DNA of 64,000 nucleotides from Pseudoalteromonas sp. OOF1S-7. Its GTDB lineage: Bacteria; Pseudomonadota; Gammaproteobacteria; Enterobacterales; Alteromonadaceae. Shown here piece after piece: positions 1 through 9,122 of this stretch (position 1 is the first letter of the stretch; each line of letters begins with the position of its first letter). The position numbers and the translations under genes are program-made. The DNA is taken from contig NZ_JAKRFZ010000002.1 of NCBI RefSeq assembly GCF_022347765.1, forward strand, positions 310,001 to 374,000. Direction: 5' to 3'. The notes under the pieces were generated by a model. It was not told the DNA's origin and searched no databases. It saw nothing but the letters and a program-made list of their open reading frames with translations.

Positions 1-29
1 CAAACAATAAAAAAACAAAGGAAACTGAT

Positions 30-875
30 ATGAAAAACATAATGCCGATCCTGCTGGCAGGGCTGCTTAGTGCCTGCAATTCAGCCATGGACCCCGATGT
101 GAAGCGCCATTTTATTGATGACGATCAGGCACACCCGCTGGTTGTGCTGCTTGGTGGCAGCGAAGGCGGTAATACCCTGGCGAAACCCCATTTTCAGCCC
201 CTGCTGGATAGCTTTCATAAACACGGTATGTCTGTTGCGTCGCTCGCCTATTTTGGTACACCGGGCACGCCTTCGAGACAAATTTCGCTGTCGCTTGATG
301 ACATTGCCACACGAATCAGCAAGCTGGCAAACGACCCCAGGATCAACTCAAATTGCATTACGGTGTACGGTTTTTCCAAAGGTGCGGAGCTGGCGCTGCT
401 GCTGGCTGCGCACTTTGAGCACATTAACCATGCGGTAGCGGTCATGCCCAGCCATGTTAGCTGGAACGCGGTAAAAACCTTTTCCTCACAGCCAGGCTGG
501 CAGCTTAAGCAAACTCCTTTACCCTATGTTGATGCGCCGCTGATTTCCTGGCCAATGCAAAAAGGGGTAGTCACCGGCATATATACACCAGCATTCAAAA
601 ACGCACTTGAAAATGCAGCGGCCAGTACCCTTAATGCCGCCCGGATCCCGGTAGAAAAAACCAATGGCCCAGTATTGCTGGTCTCAGCCAAGCAGGATGA
701 GATCTGGCCATCTCATAGGATGGCAAACAACATCATCGACTCCCTGCAACAGGCTGATTTTGCCTATCCATATGATCATATAGAGTTACCTGGCGGCCAC
801 TACAGTTTTAACCGTGAAACGCAGGCTCAGGTCAATCAGTTCTTAACCAATACACTGGTTAAACAGTGCCAGTAA
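30..875 (+). CDS. Alpha/beta hydrolase lipoprotein (BAAT C-terminal-like)
   Basis: Predicted lipoprotein hydrolase of 281 residues. The start has a good ribosome site (AAAGGAAAC) 7 bases upstream. A signal peptide ends in a lipobox, LLSAC, with the lipidated Cys at 16. The alpha/beta hydrolase triad is visible: Ser116 in GFSKG, Asp223 in AKQDE and His257 in GGHYS. The LGGSEGG oxyanion-type segment near residue 41 and the triad spacing fit the acyl-CoA thioesterase/BAAT C-terminal (dienelactone hydrolase-like) group. The substrate cannot be told from sequence; the lipobox places it in a membrane facing the periplasm or surface, so a CoA ester is unlikely. It is convergent with the next gene and shares a terminator with it. 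Confidence 0.8.
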   Translation: MKNIMPILLAGLLSACNSAMDPDVKRHFIDDDQAHPLVVLLGGSEGGNTLAKPHFQPLLDSFHKHGMSVASLAYFGTPGTPSRQISLSLDDIATRISKLANDPRINSNCITVYGFSKGAELALLLAAHFEHINHAVAVMPSHVSWNAVKTFSSQPGWQLKQTPLPYVDAPLISWPMQKGVVTGIYTPAFKNALENAAASTLNAARIPVEKTNGPVLLVSAKQDEIWPSHRMANNIIDSLQQADFAYPYDHIELPGGHYSFNRETQAQVNQFLTNTLVKQCQ

Positions 876-891
876 CCACACTTTGAGGCAG

Positions 892-932
892 CAGCCGCCA
901 GTTACCGGTAGGCACTGAGTAACTGGCGGCTG
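892..932. terminator. Bidirectional terminator-like hairpin
   Basis: A perfect 14-bp inverted repeat (CAGCCGCCAGTTAC at 892-905, its complement at 919-932) with a 13-base loop lies in the 64-bp gap between two convergent genes. There is no long T tract on either side, so termination efficiency is uncertain. Confidence 0.65.
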
Positions 933-939
933 GGTTGAA

Positions 940-2073
940 TTACAAGGCTTGTTGAATTGTCTGCTTTTGCTTGTGCAGCCAGGCCAGCTGAGACGCATCA
1001 TCCACAGATAAAGATATCGCTTTGTTCACCGCTTCCATTGCCTGTTGTGGCGCCTCCTTGGCCATCAATACCCGGCTCAACATGCCGTAAGGCTCTGCGG
1101 TAGTCGGATAATAGGCTATCCATTTATTGACGATATATTCGGCCTCTTCAATATACTCTTTCATAACCAAATAGTTGCTCAGCCCCCAGAGCTCATTAAA
1201 TTCAGGCACGACCTCATAACCAAGACGCGCTGACAGCCCCTGATAATGTGCATCAAACTGGTGTTTTTTGCCTTTGATCTGCTCACCGGTGATCCACCAG
1301 TTTCGAAATATATAGCGCACGGCATCATAGAGGCCAATATGGGCAATGGTCATATGATCCTCTGCTTCATACAGGTCGGCATGCCAGTTAAGTTTAGGTC
1401 CGGCATGTGCATCCAGGTTCTTTCTGAGCCGGATAAAGTTTGGGATCTGCTTTTCAAACGGGGTATCCGCTTCTGTTGAGATGATCAGCGTTTTGTCCAG
1501 TTTTAAACGACCCGGACGCTGCTCAATGAATGGCAATATATTACCACTGCCCCAGCCCATCGCCGGCGATAAAGCTATATACACATCAAATAGCTCAGGA
1601 GCCGACAACATAGTGTACAAGGTAAACAGCCCTCCCAGAGAATGACCGCTGAGCAGACTGAACGAGTTGGTCCGATAACGCTGCTCGACCAGCGGCTTCA
1701 CCTCAGTGCGAATAAAGCTCAGCAGCGAGTGATCCGCCGGGTCGGTAATAACCTGACCGTCTTCTGTATACGGACTCAAATCCCGACTGCGTAATGGCGT
1801 CTCAATACCCACCACTATCATTTCGGAGATACCACCTTGCAAGTAATGGATCATACTGGCGGCATGGTCCATCTGACTTCGGGCATCCGTCAGGTATAAC
1901 ACGGGAAAGCGTCGTGCTTTGTTCTCCAGATTAAAATAGCCCACAGGTAACGAAATATGTACCTTACGTGTTTCTTTAAACACCGCTGAGGCCAGCTCAA
2001 TCTCAACCTCCCTTTCATTGCCCCAGGATAAGTGTGGCAAACATAACAGTGCGAATAGCCAGGCTAACTTCAT
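940..2073 (-). CDS. Esterase D/enterochelin esterase-like hydrolase with C-terminal TPR-like tail
   Basis: A secreted 377-residue protein of the putative esterase family (PF00756, as in IroE/Fes and esterase D). It has a signal peptide (residues 1-18), the family start VLYLTDA near 58, and the nucleophile elbow SGHSLGG with Ser145. The conserved family segment continues to a His in the DHMTIAH region. The last ~90 residues look helical and TPR-like (PTTAEPYGMLSRVLM). The start ATG has GGAG upstream. Members cleave siderophore, thiol or carboxyl esters; the TPR-tailed group is common in Alteromonadales and its substrate is not established. It is divergent from the ToxR-type regulator at 2293, across a 220-bp shared promoter region. 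Confidence 0.8.
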   Translation of the reverse strand: MKLAWLFALLCLPHLSWGNEREVEIELASAVFKETRKVHISLPVGYFNLENKARRFPVLYLTDARSQMDHAASMIHYLQGGISEMIVVGIETPLRSRDLSPYTEDGQVITDPADHSLLSFIRTEVKPLVEQRYRTNSFSLLSGHSLGGLFTLYTMLSAPELFDVYIALSPAMGWGSGNILPFIEQRPGRLKLDKTLIISTEADTPFEKQIPNFIRLRKNLDAHAGPKLNWHADLYEAEDHMTIAHIGLYDAVRYIFRNWWITGEQIKGKKHQFDAHYQGLSARLGYEVVPEFNELWGLSNYLVMKEYIEEAEYIVNKWIAYYPTTAEPYGMLSRVLMAKEAPQQAMEAVNKAISLSVDDASQLAWLHKQKQTIQQAL

Positions 2074-2251
2074 TTTTATTTACTCCATTGTATTTATTAT
2101 TTAAAAGCGCTTAAATACGCCCCACATGGGTACACTCATAGGTTTACTCATATGAGCGACAAATTGTCTGTGTGGTATCCAGGTGGGTGACTGCACTCAG
2201 CAATACAACTAAAAACACCCAATGAAGGCGATGTAATCGTCCTAATTTTTA

Positions 2252-2278
2252 TCTTAGGAATTTCTTAGGCCATATAAT
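2252..2278 (+). promoter_or_regulatory. Direct repeat 7-4-7 and TATAAT box upstream of regulator
   Basis: TCTTAGG occurs at 2252-2258 and again at 2263-2269, an 11-bp period with a 4-bp spacer, the geometry used by PhoB/OmpR-type winged helices. A perfect TATAAT follows at 2273-2278, only 14 bases before the ATG of a gene encoding such a winged helix, so the transcript would be almost leaderless; no Shine-Dalgarno is seen. The repeat overlaps the -35 zone, which suggests autoregulation (inference). Confidence 0.45.
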
Positions 2279-2292
2279 TCAACAAGTTAAGT

Positions 2293-4281
2293 ATGGAAAA
2301 ATTAACGCACGCTTTTGTAATCAACAACATAATAATTGACCCCCAGCGTAATCAGGTGCAGCACCCGGACGGGATAAATTCGCTGGAACCAAAAGCGATG
2401 GCCCTGTTATGTGTGCTTGCCGGACAGCCCAATACGGTGATTGCACAAGAAATCCTGCATGAAGCTATCTGGCCAGGTCGCGTTTTTTCACCCAGCTCAT
2501 TGCAGCGCCTGATTGCACTGCTAAGAAAAGCACTCAGAGACAAAAGCAAGTCGCCCGAAATCATCTTTACACATGCCAAACAGGGCTACAGTTTAGAAGC
2601 GGCTATTTCAAAGCCCCAACCCCACACTAAAAAGCCCGCCAAAGCCTTGCTATCTGCACTTGGCATGTTCTTCTTATTATTTGTTATTATTGCTTATATT
2701 TTTTTCAGGTCACCCCCTACACTCTCTGACACTCAGGCGTTCACCTTTACCTCTTTGGCAGAATTTAACGGCCAGTTTTCACCCGACGGCGAGACCATTG
2801 CTTTTTTACGCCAAAGCGCAAATAAGCAAACGGAATTAGTCATACGACAACTCGAAAGTCCGGGCCAGGACCTGCTGTTGTCCGACCTACAGATCCGCGA
2901 CTTTACCTGGGTGACGAATACGCAACTGCTGGTTGCACAGGCAGACTCTGAAGAAGGCCAGCTGATCAGAGTCCAGCTAAAACAATCCGGTATTCAACCA
3001 CTGCACAGCCTGCCCGCGACCAGACACCTACGCAGCATCAGGCACCTGCACAAAGGGCCAGACTCGGCCATCTACTTTGTTGCGGCTCATCCGGATAGCG
3101 CGCAAACCGACACAAAACAAAATGTTATCATGCAGCTGGACTTAATCAGTTTTGAGCTAAAAACGCTGATGACCCTGCCCGCAGCACACGATATCGTCGA
3201 CCTTGCTGCAACGCATCAAGGCCTTTATGTATCATTGTTTGAAAATAAAAAAGTCAACAAGCTGCTTAAAGTTGAGCCCGATCCACAGACCGTTTCTGTT
3301 GTTAACGCTGAACTTAACGGGCGCTATAAACTGGCCTGGTCTTCGTATCATGAACGCCTGCTATTGCTGGACAGCTTAAAGCCCGCACTATTCGCATTAG
3401 AAGCGAATAACCAGCTTGTCGCCATTAAGCACGCTCTGTCGGCAGGCATTTTGGATGCAAACCTGTACCAGGACAAACTCCTCACCAGCCGGGCTCATCA
3501 AACCATTGACGTGTTCAGCAGCCAAACCCCGGGCGCAGCGCTAATAGACAGTAAGTATGAAGACTACCTCGCCTCTGTTTCACCCACTGGCCGCAGTGTG
3601 GTATTCGTTTCGAATCGCAGCGGTTACCCGCAGCTTTATCTGACAGTTCAGAGCAGTCAACCCGAGGTGATTTTTAACAACCCTGGGCGGGAAGATTTTA
3701 TATCTCGCGCTATCTGGCGCCCGGATGCACAGCAACTGGTATTTGCAGCGGACAAAAAAGTGTATCAGTTTAACATCGCGACTCGTCAGCTTATGGCCTT
3801 ACCATTGGCTCAGCCAATCACCAGGGTTGAATACTGGCAGACAGCTGACTTATCGGGTTCCGGCGTGCTCTATCTAACCCATGCCGCGCAGGCAAGTACA
3901 GTGAAATACCACATCGATTCGGGCGAAACAGAATTATTATCGGGCTCAGATCACTTTATCTATGCAAGCAAGGCGCACAACATTGGCTGGCAGGGCAATA
4001 CCCTCAGAACCTCCACCGGAGTGAGCTGGCAACCCGATAGCGGAAAAATACGCCATGCCTTCAGTGTCGGTGAGCGTATCCTGGTACAGATTGCGACACC
4101 GGGTGCTCAGCGCCTGCTTGAGTTCGACCACCACCTCAATCTGCTGTCTCAGCAGCCGCTGCCCGAGTCCGCTCAGTTTGTTAGCAGCGCTTTTTACAGC
4201 GAGCAAAACGCCTTTATCTATTATTATTCCCACTGGCAAAATACCGACAGCGATCTGATGCTTTCACGGCTCACATTCTAG
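2293..4281 (+). CDS. CadC/ToxR-type membrane transcriptional regulator with TolB-like propeller
   Basis: A 662-residue one-component regulator. Residues 1-105 form an OmpR-type winged helix (SLEPKAMALL, then the SLQRLIALLRKAL recognition region and GYSLE wing). One membrane helix follows at about 118-138, and the rest is a periplasmic WD40/PD40 (TolB-like) beta-propeller with repeats such as FSPDGETIAFL, SPTGRSVVFVSN and WRPDAQQLVFAAD. This architecture is frequent in Pseudoalteromonas and Shewanella. It probably senses a periplasmic signal and acts directly at promoters while membrane-bound. The S41-like lipoprotein gene starts 72 bp downstream on the same strand and may be co-transcribed or be a target. 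The ligand is unknown. Confidence 0.88.
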   Translation: MEKLTHAFVINNIIIDPQRNQVQHPDGINSLEPKAMALLCVLAGQPNTVIAQEILHEAIWPGRVFSPSSLQRLIALLRKALRDKSKSPEIIFTHAKQGYSLEAAISKPQPHTKKPAKALLSALGMFFLLFVIIAYIFFRSPPTLSDTQAFTFTSLAEFNGQFSPDGETIAFLRQSANKQTELVIRQLESPGQDLLLSDLQIRDFTWVTNTQLLVAQADSEEGQLIRVQLKQSGIQPLHSLPATRHLRSIRHLHKGPDSAIYFVAAHPDSAQTDTKQNVIMQLDLISFELKTLMTLPAAHDIVDLAATHQGLYVSLFENKKVNKLLKVEPDPQTVSVVNAELNGRYKLAWSSYHERLLLLDSLKPALFALEANNQLVAIKHALSAGILDANLYQDKLLTSRAHQTIDVFSSQTPGAALIDSKYEDYLASVSPTGRSVVFVSNRSGYPQLYLTVQSSQPEVIFNNPGREDFISRAIWRPDAQQLVFAADKKVYQFNIATRQLMALPLAQPITRVEYWQTADLSGSGVLYLTHAAQASTVKYHIDSGETELLSGSDHFIYASKAHNIGWQGNTLRTSTGVSWQPDSGKIRHAFSVGERILVQIATPGAQRLLEFDHHLNLLSQQPLPESAQFVSSAFYSEQNAFIYYYSHWQNTDSDLMLSRLTF

Positions 4282-4353
4282 ACGCAGGTTTACATGTGCA
4301 CAAATTAACGCCAATTTCGTACCTGATAACGATAAAAACAAGGAAAAGGTCTA

Positions 4354-6204
4354 ATGCGAAATCAGCTCATTTTTATCTGGCTCAGCCTCTGTCTGGTTGC
4401 GTGTGGCAGCGGCAGTGGAGACAATGACATACAAAGTAGTCAAGCTGTAAGCTCCAGCCCCGTTGCCCCGCCAGAAACGAGCCAACTACCTAACTCTCCT
4501 CGGGCACGCCCGGATGTGGTCTTTGATGACACACTCATCGAGGACGTAGAGGACTTCGTCACACTCGCTCATTCAGTACAATACTTTTACCCATCAAAAT
4601 CGGTACAGACATCAGACTGGCCACTTTTTATTGCTGAAAGTATTGTTGAATTAAGTCAAACCGAAGATAGCGCAAGAACCAATAAGGGCATTGAACTATT
4701 GCGGCAGATTGCGCCTTACCTGGTAACCAGGCAGGACCAGTTACCCACGATTAATCAACAAACACAGGTTGCAGCCTGGCGGCAAAACGCGCCCTTCTCC
4801 CAGGTGACCTATAGGAGAAACTTGCTCGAGGACAGCTACGGTTCGCTAAGCAGCCAGGCGTATTTACCCAGCAACCGCCATATCAACTTAAACTATGCCG
4901 GGCAATCCGTTTATCTCCCATTATACCTGCCAACGCAGACTCAACTTGCGGGCGATACCTTCTCCCGGCTGGGGCGCTGGCAGCTGACGAGTGATTTCAG
5001 GCAGCCGGAAATATGCATGGCAACCGTCTCTGGGATGTGGGCCATGATCCAGCACTTCTGGCCTTATTTTCAGCAGGTCGAAATCAACTGGACGCAGAGC
5101 CTTAAACCCTTACTGAACGCCTGTACTGAGCCGGTCCTGACTCAGCGAAACGCGCTGATTTATACTGAGTTTACAAAACTAAATGACAATCACCTCAGCA
5201 TTGTGTTGCCTGACCCGGAGTTACCACCTTTTGACTATTATATGCCCTTCTTATTTGAGATAGTCGAAGGAAAAGCCATTATCACACGCACGGAGCAAAA
5301 CAATCGCTCGGATATCGAGATTGGTGACGAGGTCCTCTCAATCGATGAAGAACCCGTGCAGACCTATCTGCAAAGTCGCGCAGCTGACTCGTTTCGCAAC
5401 CAGCTACACCGCTTAAATTGGGCTGCACGCTGGCATTTATACCAAACCTCAGAAACCCCTATTCGCTACCAGATCAAAAAGCCAGACGGCAGTGAAATTC
5501 AGCAAACCGTTATCCCGCTTAAGCGCGATAATCCGCTCAAGTTTAATGGTATGAGATATGTCCCCATAGGCTCAGAGGTACTGGAACACCTGGGTGGCAA
5601 TATTTATCGTATCAACGTTTATCAAGTCGAACAGCAAAACCTTAGCTCATTGCGTGCTCAGCTAACAGATGCCAAAGCCGTGGTACTGGATATGCGCCAG
5701 TACCCGACCAGCTGGCAAGGATGGCAGGGCGTACTCAGCTGGTTTATTCAACGAGACGCCGTCAATAATACACTCGCCCATTACTGGCAAGGTGCGCCCA
5801 ACCAAAGTGACGTGCAAATACAAAGTCTTACACAGACAATCCTTGTCGCACAGGACGCACTGAACATTCCGGCAATTGCGTTGGCATCTCGGGAAAGCCA
5901 GAGCCAGAGTGAGCATGCACTGGTGTTTGCCCGCAGTGGTGGCATAAAAGTACTCGGAGAATCTACTTCGGGTATCAATGGGGAAATTTTTAACGCTGAT
6001 TTCTTTGATTTATCGGCAAGTATGGCACGGGATAACCTATTCACCTTTACCAATATGCTCGCTAACCGGCTTAACGGCGATCCCTTGATCAACGCAGGGG
6101 TTGAAATTGATATCTGGGTGCCCAGAACCATTGAAAGCATCAGAGCACAAAGAGATAACCAGTTAGAAGCCGCCGTCGATTATTTAAAAGCTCAGTTAAA
6201 GTAA
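4354..6204 (+). CDS. S41 family peptidase-like lipoprotein
   Basis: A 616-residue exported lipoprotein (lipobox LVAC, Cys17). A low-complexity linker follows the Cys. The middle holds a PDZ-like stretch (IGDEVLSIDEEPV, about residues 325-340). The C-terminal part has S41 tail-specific protease features: VVLDMRQYP, then SQSQSEHALVFA, which carries the expected catalytic Ser before Glu, then VLGESTSGING. This matches bacterial S41 peptidases of the tricorn/CtpA superfamily. The role is probably periplasmic or surface proteolysis. The start has AAGGAAAAGG upstream. It follows the membrane regulator closely and ends before a strong hairpin. Confidence 0.8.
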   Translation: MRNQLIFIWLSLCLVACGSGSGDNDIQSSQAVSSSPVAPPETSQLPNSPRARPDVVFDDTLIEDVEDFVTLAHSVQYFYPSKSVQTSDWPLFIAESIVELSQTEDSARTNKGIELLRQIAPYLVTRQDQLPTINQQTQVAAWRQNAPFSQVTYRRNLLEDSYGSLSSQAYLPSNRHINLNYAGQSVYLPLYLPTQTQLAGDTFSRLGRWQLTSDFRQPEICMATVSGMWAMIQHFWPYFQQVEINWTQSLKPLLNACTEPVLTQRNALIYTEFTKLNDNHLSIVLPDPELPPFDYYMPFLFEIVEGKAIITRTEQNNRSDIEIGDEVLSIDEEPVQTYLQSRAADSFRNQLHRLNWAARWHLYQTSETPIRYQIKKPDGSEIQQTVIPLKRDNPLKFNGMRYVPIGSEVLEHLGGNIYRINVYQVEQQNLSSLRAQLTDAKAVVLDMRQYPTSWQGWQGVLSWFIQRDAVNNTLAHYWQGAPNQSDVQIQSLTQTILVAQDALNIPAIALASRESQSQSEHALVFARSGGIKVLGESTSGINGEIFNADFFDLSASMARDNLFTFTNMLANRLNGDPLINAGVEIDIWVPRTIESIRAQRDNQLEAAVDYLKAQLK

Positions 6205-6234
6205 TTCACCATCATAAACTCACTGCGCACAGTA

Positions 6235-6267
6235 CCTTTTGGGCCTGACTGAGCCGGGCCCAAAAGG
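6235..6267 (+). terminator. Terminator-like hairpin after S41 gene
   Basis: CCTTTTGGGCC at 6235-6245 pairs perfectly with GGCCCAAAAGG at 6257-6267 across an 11-base loop. The following T-richness is weak (ACCCTTATTTA). It lies 31 bases after the S41 stop codon. Confidence 0.6.
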
Positions 6268-6337
6268 ACCCTTATTTACAATCAATGAAACGCAAACTAA
6301 CCTGTATACGGCGTATTTCACGATTAAAAGGACTTAA

Positions 6338-6574
6338 ATGATGTTAGAGATGCTAAGAAATGGCGACCTGCCATTAGCCCCCACGGTGCTTGTGTTACAG
6401 CTGTGCCTGTGTCTGGGAGTTAATTTACTGGTTGCTTATAAATATCAGTACAGCAAAGCCGTTGCGGTCCTCGTTGCCTTGCTCCCATTTATCAATATCT
6501 ATGCAGCCTGTATGTATATTGCCCTGGCCATATTCCATTCAAGGAAAACCAAGAACCCGAGTAATCCCGGTTGA
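6338..6574 (+). CDS. Small two-helix membrane protein
   Basis: A 78-residue hypothetical protein. AAAAGGACTTAA before the ATG is a good ribosome site. Two hydrophobic segments (about 18-34 and 41-66) predict a hairpin membrane protein with a short Lys/Arg-rich tail. No family is recognised. It stands alone between a terminator-like hairpin and the convergent NRAMP gene. Confidence 0.6.
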   Translation: MMLEMLRNGDLPLAPTVLVLQLCLCLGVNLLVAYKYQYSKAVAVLVALLPFINIYAACMYIALAIFHSRKTKNPSNPG

Positions 6575-6652
6575 TATCATCACAAATTAAATGAGGCTGG
6601 AGCGGGTATGGCGCTTCAGCTTTTATATCCCCCTTGGATACTTTGCTGCGCA

Positions 6653-7870
6653 TCAGATCCAGCCCAGAGATTTGGCTACCAGCCGGATCCCCAGCATGGC
6701 GGTTAAAATAAGCACGGAAAAGCCTAAAATGTTGGACACCAGCGTATTTGAGTATTTGCCCAGCATGCGTTTATTGTTCATTACATAGAGCAGAAAAGCG
6801 GCGATGATGGGCAACAGCAGACCGTTGGCAAACTGGGCCAGCAAGATAATTTCTATCGGCTTGATATTGGCCATAGATAACACCGCCCCGATTACAATAA
6901 TGGTGACGCTGATAAACCGAAACGGCCTGGCGTCCACTTCGGTGTCCAGCTGCAATAACTCTGTCACCACATAACTGGTGGCCAGCGGTGCGGTGATCAC
7001 ACTACTCAGACCCGCGGCAAACAAACCCACGCCCAGCAGATACTTAGACAAACTGCCAAACAGCGGCTCAAAAACCTGGGCCATATCAACGGCATTATTC
7101 ACGCTCAACCCCAGTGAAAAGATACTGGCCGCAGCCGTAGAGGTCACCAAAATGGCGATAAGGCCACCCAGGCCAATGGAAATTGCGGTGTCTGCACGCG
7201 CCTGCGGAATATCATCCGATTCAGTCCAGTGTGCCTTTGCCGCCGAGGCATGTAAAAACAAGTTATAAGGCACCACAGTTGTACCAATCAATGCAATGAC
7301 CGTCAGCAAAGAGCCTTCGGGCAACTGAGGGGTCACCATCCCTTTAAGTAAGGCGGTTAAATCCGGGTCTACCAGGAAAAAGGTGACGACAAATGCCAGC
7401 GCCATGACAGACACCAGCGCTATCAGAATACGCTCAATTTGCTTATAGGTTCCGAGTATTAAAATCACCGCCCCCAGGGCCGTTAACGCAATGATAGAGC
7501 TGCGAAAAACCCACTTTCCGGGCGAAGTGATCGCCTCAATGCCCAGTGCGGCACCCACCAGATTACCCGCCTCATAGGCCGCATTGCCAATACAAATGGC
7601 CACAATGATCAGAGCAAATAATGGCCATTTCCACACAGAATCCTGCAAAGACTGATGGATCACGGCGCCAAGCCCTTGCTGTGTGACTATCCCGACCCGG
7701 GCCGACATTTCCTGTAAAATAATGGTCGCCAGGGTTGCAAATACCAGCGCCCATAACAACGCATAACCAAACTGAGCACCTGCCAGTGTACAGGCCGTGA
7801 TCGTGCCCGGGCCGATAAAGGCTGCGGTCACAATAACGCCAGGTCCCAGGTTTTGAAATATCTTTAGCAT
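6653..7870 (-). CDS. NRAMP-related divalent cation transporter with altered metal site
   Basis: A 405-residue polytopic protein with about 11 membrane helices, recognisable as NRAMP/SLC11 from its N-terminal segment and overall pattern. The canonical metal motif of helix 1, DPGN, reads GPGT at residues 20-23, and the helix 6 motif MPHN reads VPYN at 200-203. So the metal-ligating Asp, Asn (helix 1) and Met are all missing. It should not be assumed to be an MntH manganese/iron importer; diverged NRAMP branches carry other ions. AGGAAA lies about 9-14 bases before the ATG. It is last in a minus-strand run behind a truncated sensor gene and a solute-binding protein. Confidence 0.85.
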   Translation of the reverse strand: MLKIFQNLGPGVIVTAAFIGPGTITACTLAGAQFGYALLWALVFATLATIILQEMSARVGIVTQQGLGAVIHQSLQDSVWKWPLFALIIVAICIGNAAYEAGNLVGAALGIEAITSPGKWVFRSSIIALTALGAVILILGTYKQIERILIALVSVMALAFVVTFFLVDPDLTALLKGMVTPQLPEGSLLTVIALIGTTVVPYNLFLHASAAKAHWTESDDIPQARADTAISIGLGGLIAILVTSTAAASIFSLGLSVNNAVDMAQVFEPLFGSLSKYLLGVGLFAAGLSSVITAPLATSYVVTELLQLDTEVDARPFRFISVTIIVIGAVLSMANIKPIEIILLAQFANGLLLPIIAAFLLYVMNNKRMLGKYSNTLVSNILGFSVLILTAMLGIRLVAKSLGWI

Positions 7871-7917
7871 GACTCACGCTTTCCTAACCGATGCAGTGGC
7901 ATTCACTTTGCTCCCAA

Positions 7918-8178
7918 TTAAATTTTGAAACGATTCACAATGGCCTCTGACTGAGGTTGATCTTCCTGCATTAAGGGCGTCAGGGCCGTTTTGGCAATTT
8001 CCAGATAGGCTTTTAGTTCCACGCGTTTCATGCGCATCATTTCTTTACGGCTTAACTCAACCTGCACCTCGTTGAGTTTTTTCGCTTCCAGGTAGGTGAT
8101 TAAGGTCACCACGGAGGAAATGATGATCACGGGGATCCGTGACAACAAGACCAGTCTGGGCTTTATTTTGAGTTTCAT
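7918..8178 (-). pseudogene. N-terminal fragment of a Cache-domain sensor (kinase or chemoreceptor)
   Basis: An 86-residue ORF with a signal-anchor helix (about residues 8-29) and then the start of a single-Cache domain (RVELKAYLEIAKTAL). In intact chemoreceptors or kinases such a segment leads into a ~150-residue periplasmic domain, a second membrane helix and a signalling domain. Here the frame stops at residue 86 and the NRAMP gene begins 48 bp further on. No remainder is visible nearby. It is most likely a remnant after deletion; a membrane-anchored mini-protein is the alternative. The solute-binding protein gene lies 28 bp upstream, the expected partner of such a sensor. Confidence 0.6.
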
Positions 8179-8205
8179 GCTACTCAGCCTCTTTGTTGCG
8201 CAGCT

Positions 8206-9030
8206 TTAAGAGCGCTCTTCAATCGCTTTATCAGTTTGTGGCGATGTGTCGTAGATGGACTGCTCCTTGTTATAGTGTTTGAGGTACTCTTGCAGTATCT
8301 TGTCATAAGTGCCGTCTTTTTTTATTTCCCGCAGCACCTGCTCCACCTCCAGCCTGGTTTTATCCAGCGTGCGGACCTTCGAAAACGCAATATAACTGGG
8401 TATCTCGTAGCGATAACTGGGCACTTCGGCAACCAAGTCTTCTATGCCGAGCTGCTTAATGATCTCAAGGGCACCGAGTCGGTTGATCACCACCACTTCC
8501 ACTCTGTCAGCAAGCAGCAACTCAAAGCTCCGCCGGCCCGTATCTGTCGTGACAACGTTTTCAAACACACCTCTTTTTAGCGCCGTGTCGATTTCTGTGC
8601 CATAGCTCACTTTATGCATAACCCCAATGCGATAAGGCGCCAATGAGTTAAGCCGACCATCAAAGTGGATATTATTTTTTCTCAGCGTGAACAGAGCAAT
8701 AGACTGCTCAATCAGGACCTCATCCGAATAGTCCAGGGATGTCAGTCTCTGGGGGGTTTTATAAATGGTGAATATGCCATCATAGCGTCCAATTTCAACT
8801 TCTCTAATCGCTCTGCCCCAGGGAAGAATGTCGATGCTATAGGGCTGCTCCAACCGCCTGAATACCTCGCGTACCAGCTCCACCGCAATGCCACTGGGAC
8901 CATTTTTCCCCTGAAATTCATAAGGGGGATACTCAAGCGTAACCAACTTGATAACCCGCTCTTGGGGTGTGCTCGCACCTAGCAAACAAAACGCCGCCAG
9001 GCTAAATAACAACCCGCGCCAAACCGTCAT
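8206..9030 (-). CDS. Periplasmic solute-binding protein, family 3
   Basis: A 274-residue exported protein when started at the ATG at 9030, which begins directly with a signal peptide (MTVWRGLLFSLAAF); an upstream in-frame start would add a non-signal leader. The mature protein has family 3 features: LVTLEYPPYEF at the N-terminus, GIAVELVREVFRRL, and a later DKILQEYLKHY helix. These bind amino acids or related small polar solutes. No ABC permease genes are adjacent; such orphan family 3 proteins in Alteromonadales often feed sensors, which fits the Cache fragment immediately downstream. The ligand is unknown. Confidence 0.82.
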   Translation of the reverse strand: MTVWRGLLFSLAAFCLLGASTPQERVIKLVTLEYPPYEFQGKNGPSGIAVELVREVFRRLEQPYSIDILPWGRAIREVEIGRYDGIFTIYKTPQRLTSLDYSDEVLIEQSIALFTLRKNNIHFDGRLNSLAPYRIGVMHKVSYGTEIDTALKRGVFENVVTTDTGRRSFELLLADRVEVVVINRLGALEIIKQLGIEDLVAEVPSYRYEIPSYIAFSKVRTLDKTRLEVEQVLREIKKDGTYDKILQEYLKHYNKEQSIYDTSPQTDKAIEERS

Positions 9031-9122
9031 GACGCTTCTCCAGTCAGCCTGGGCAGGGACTGGGCAAACGCTTTTGCGCATTCAGATACAAACTGAGCAT
9101 GCAACAAATTACTAGCCATAGT

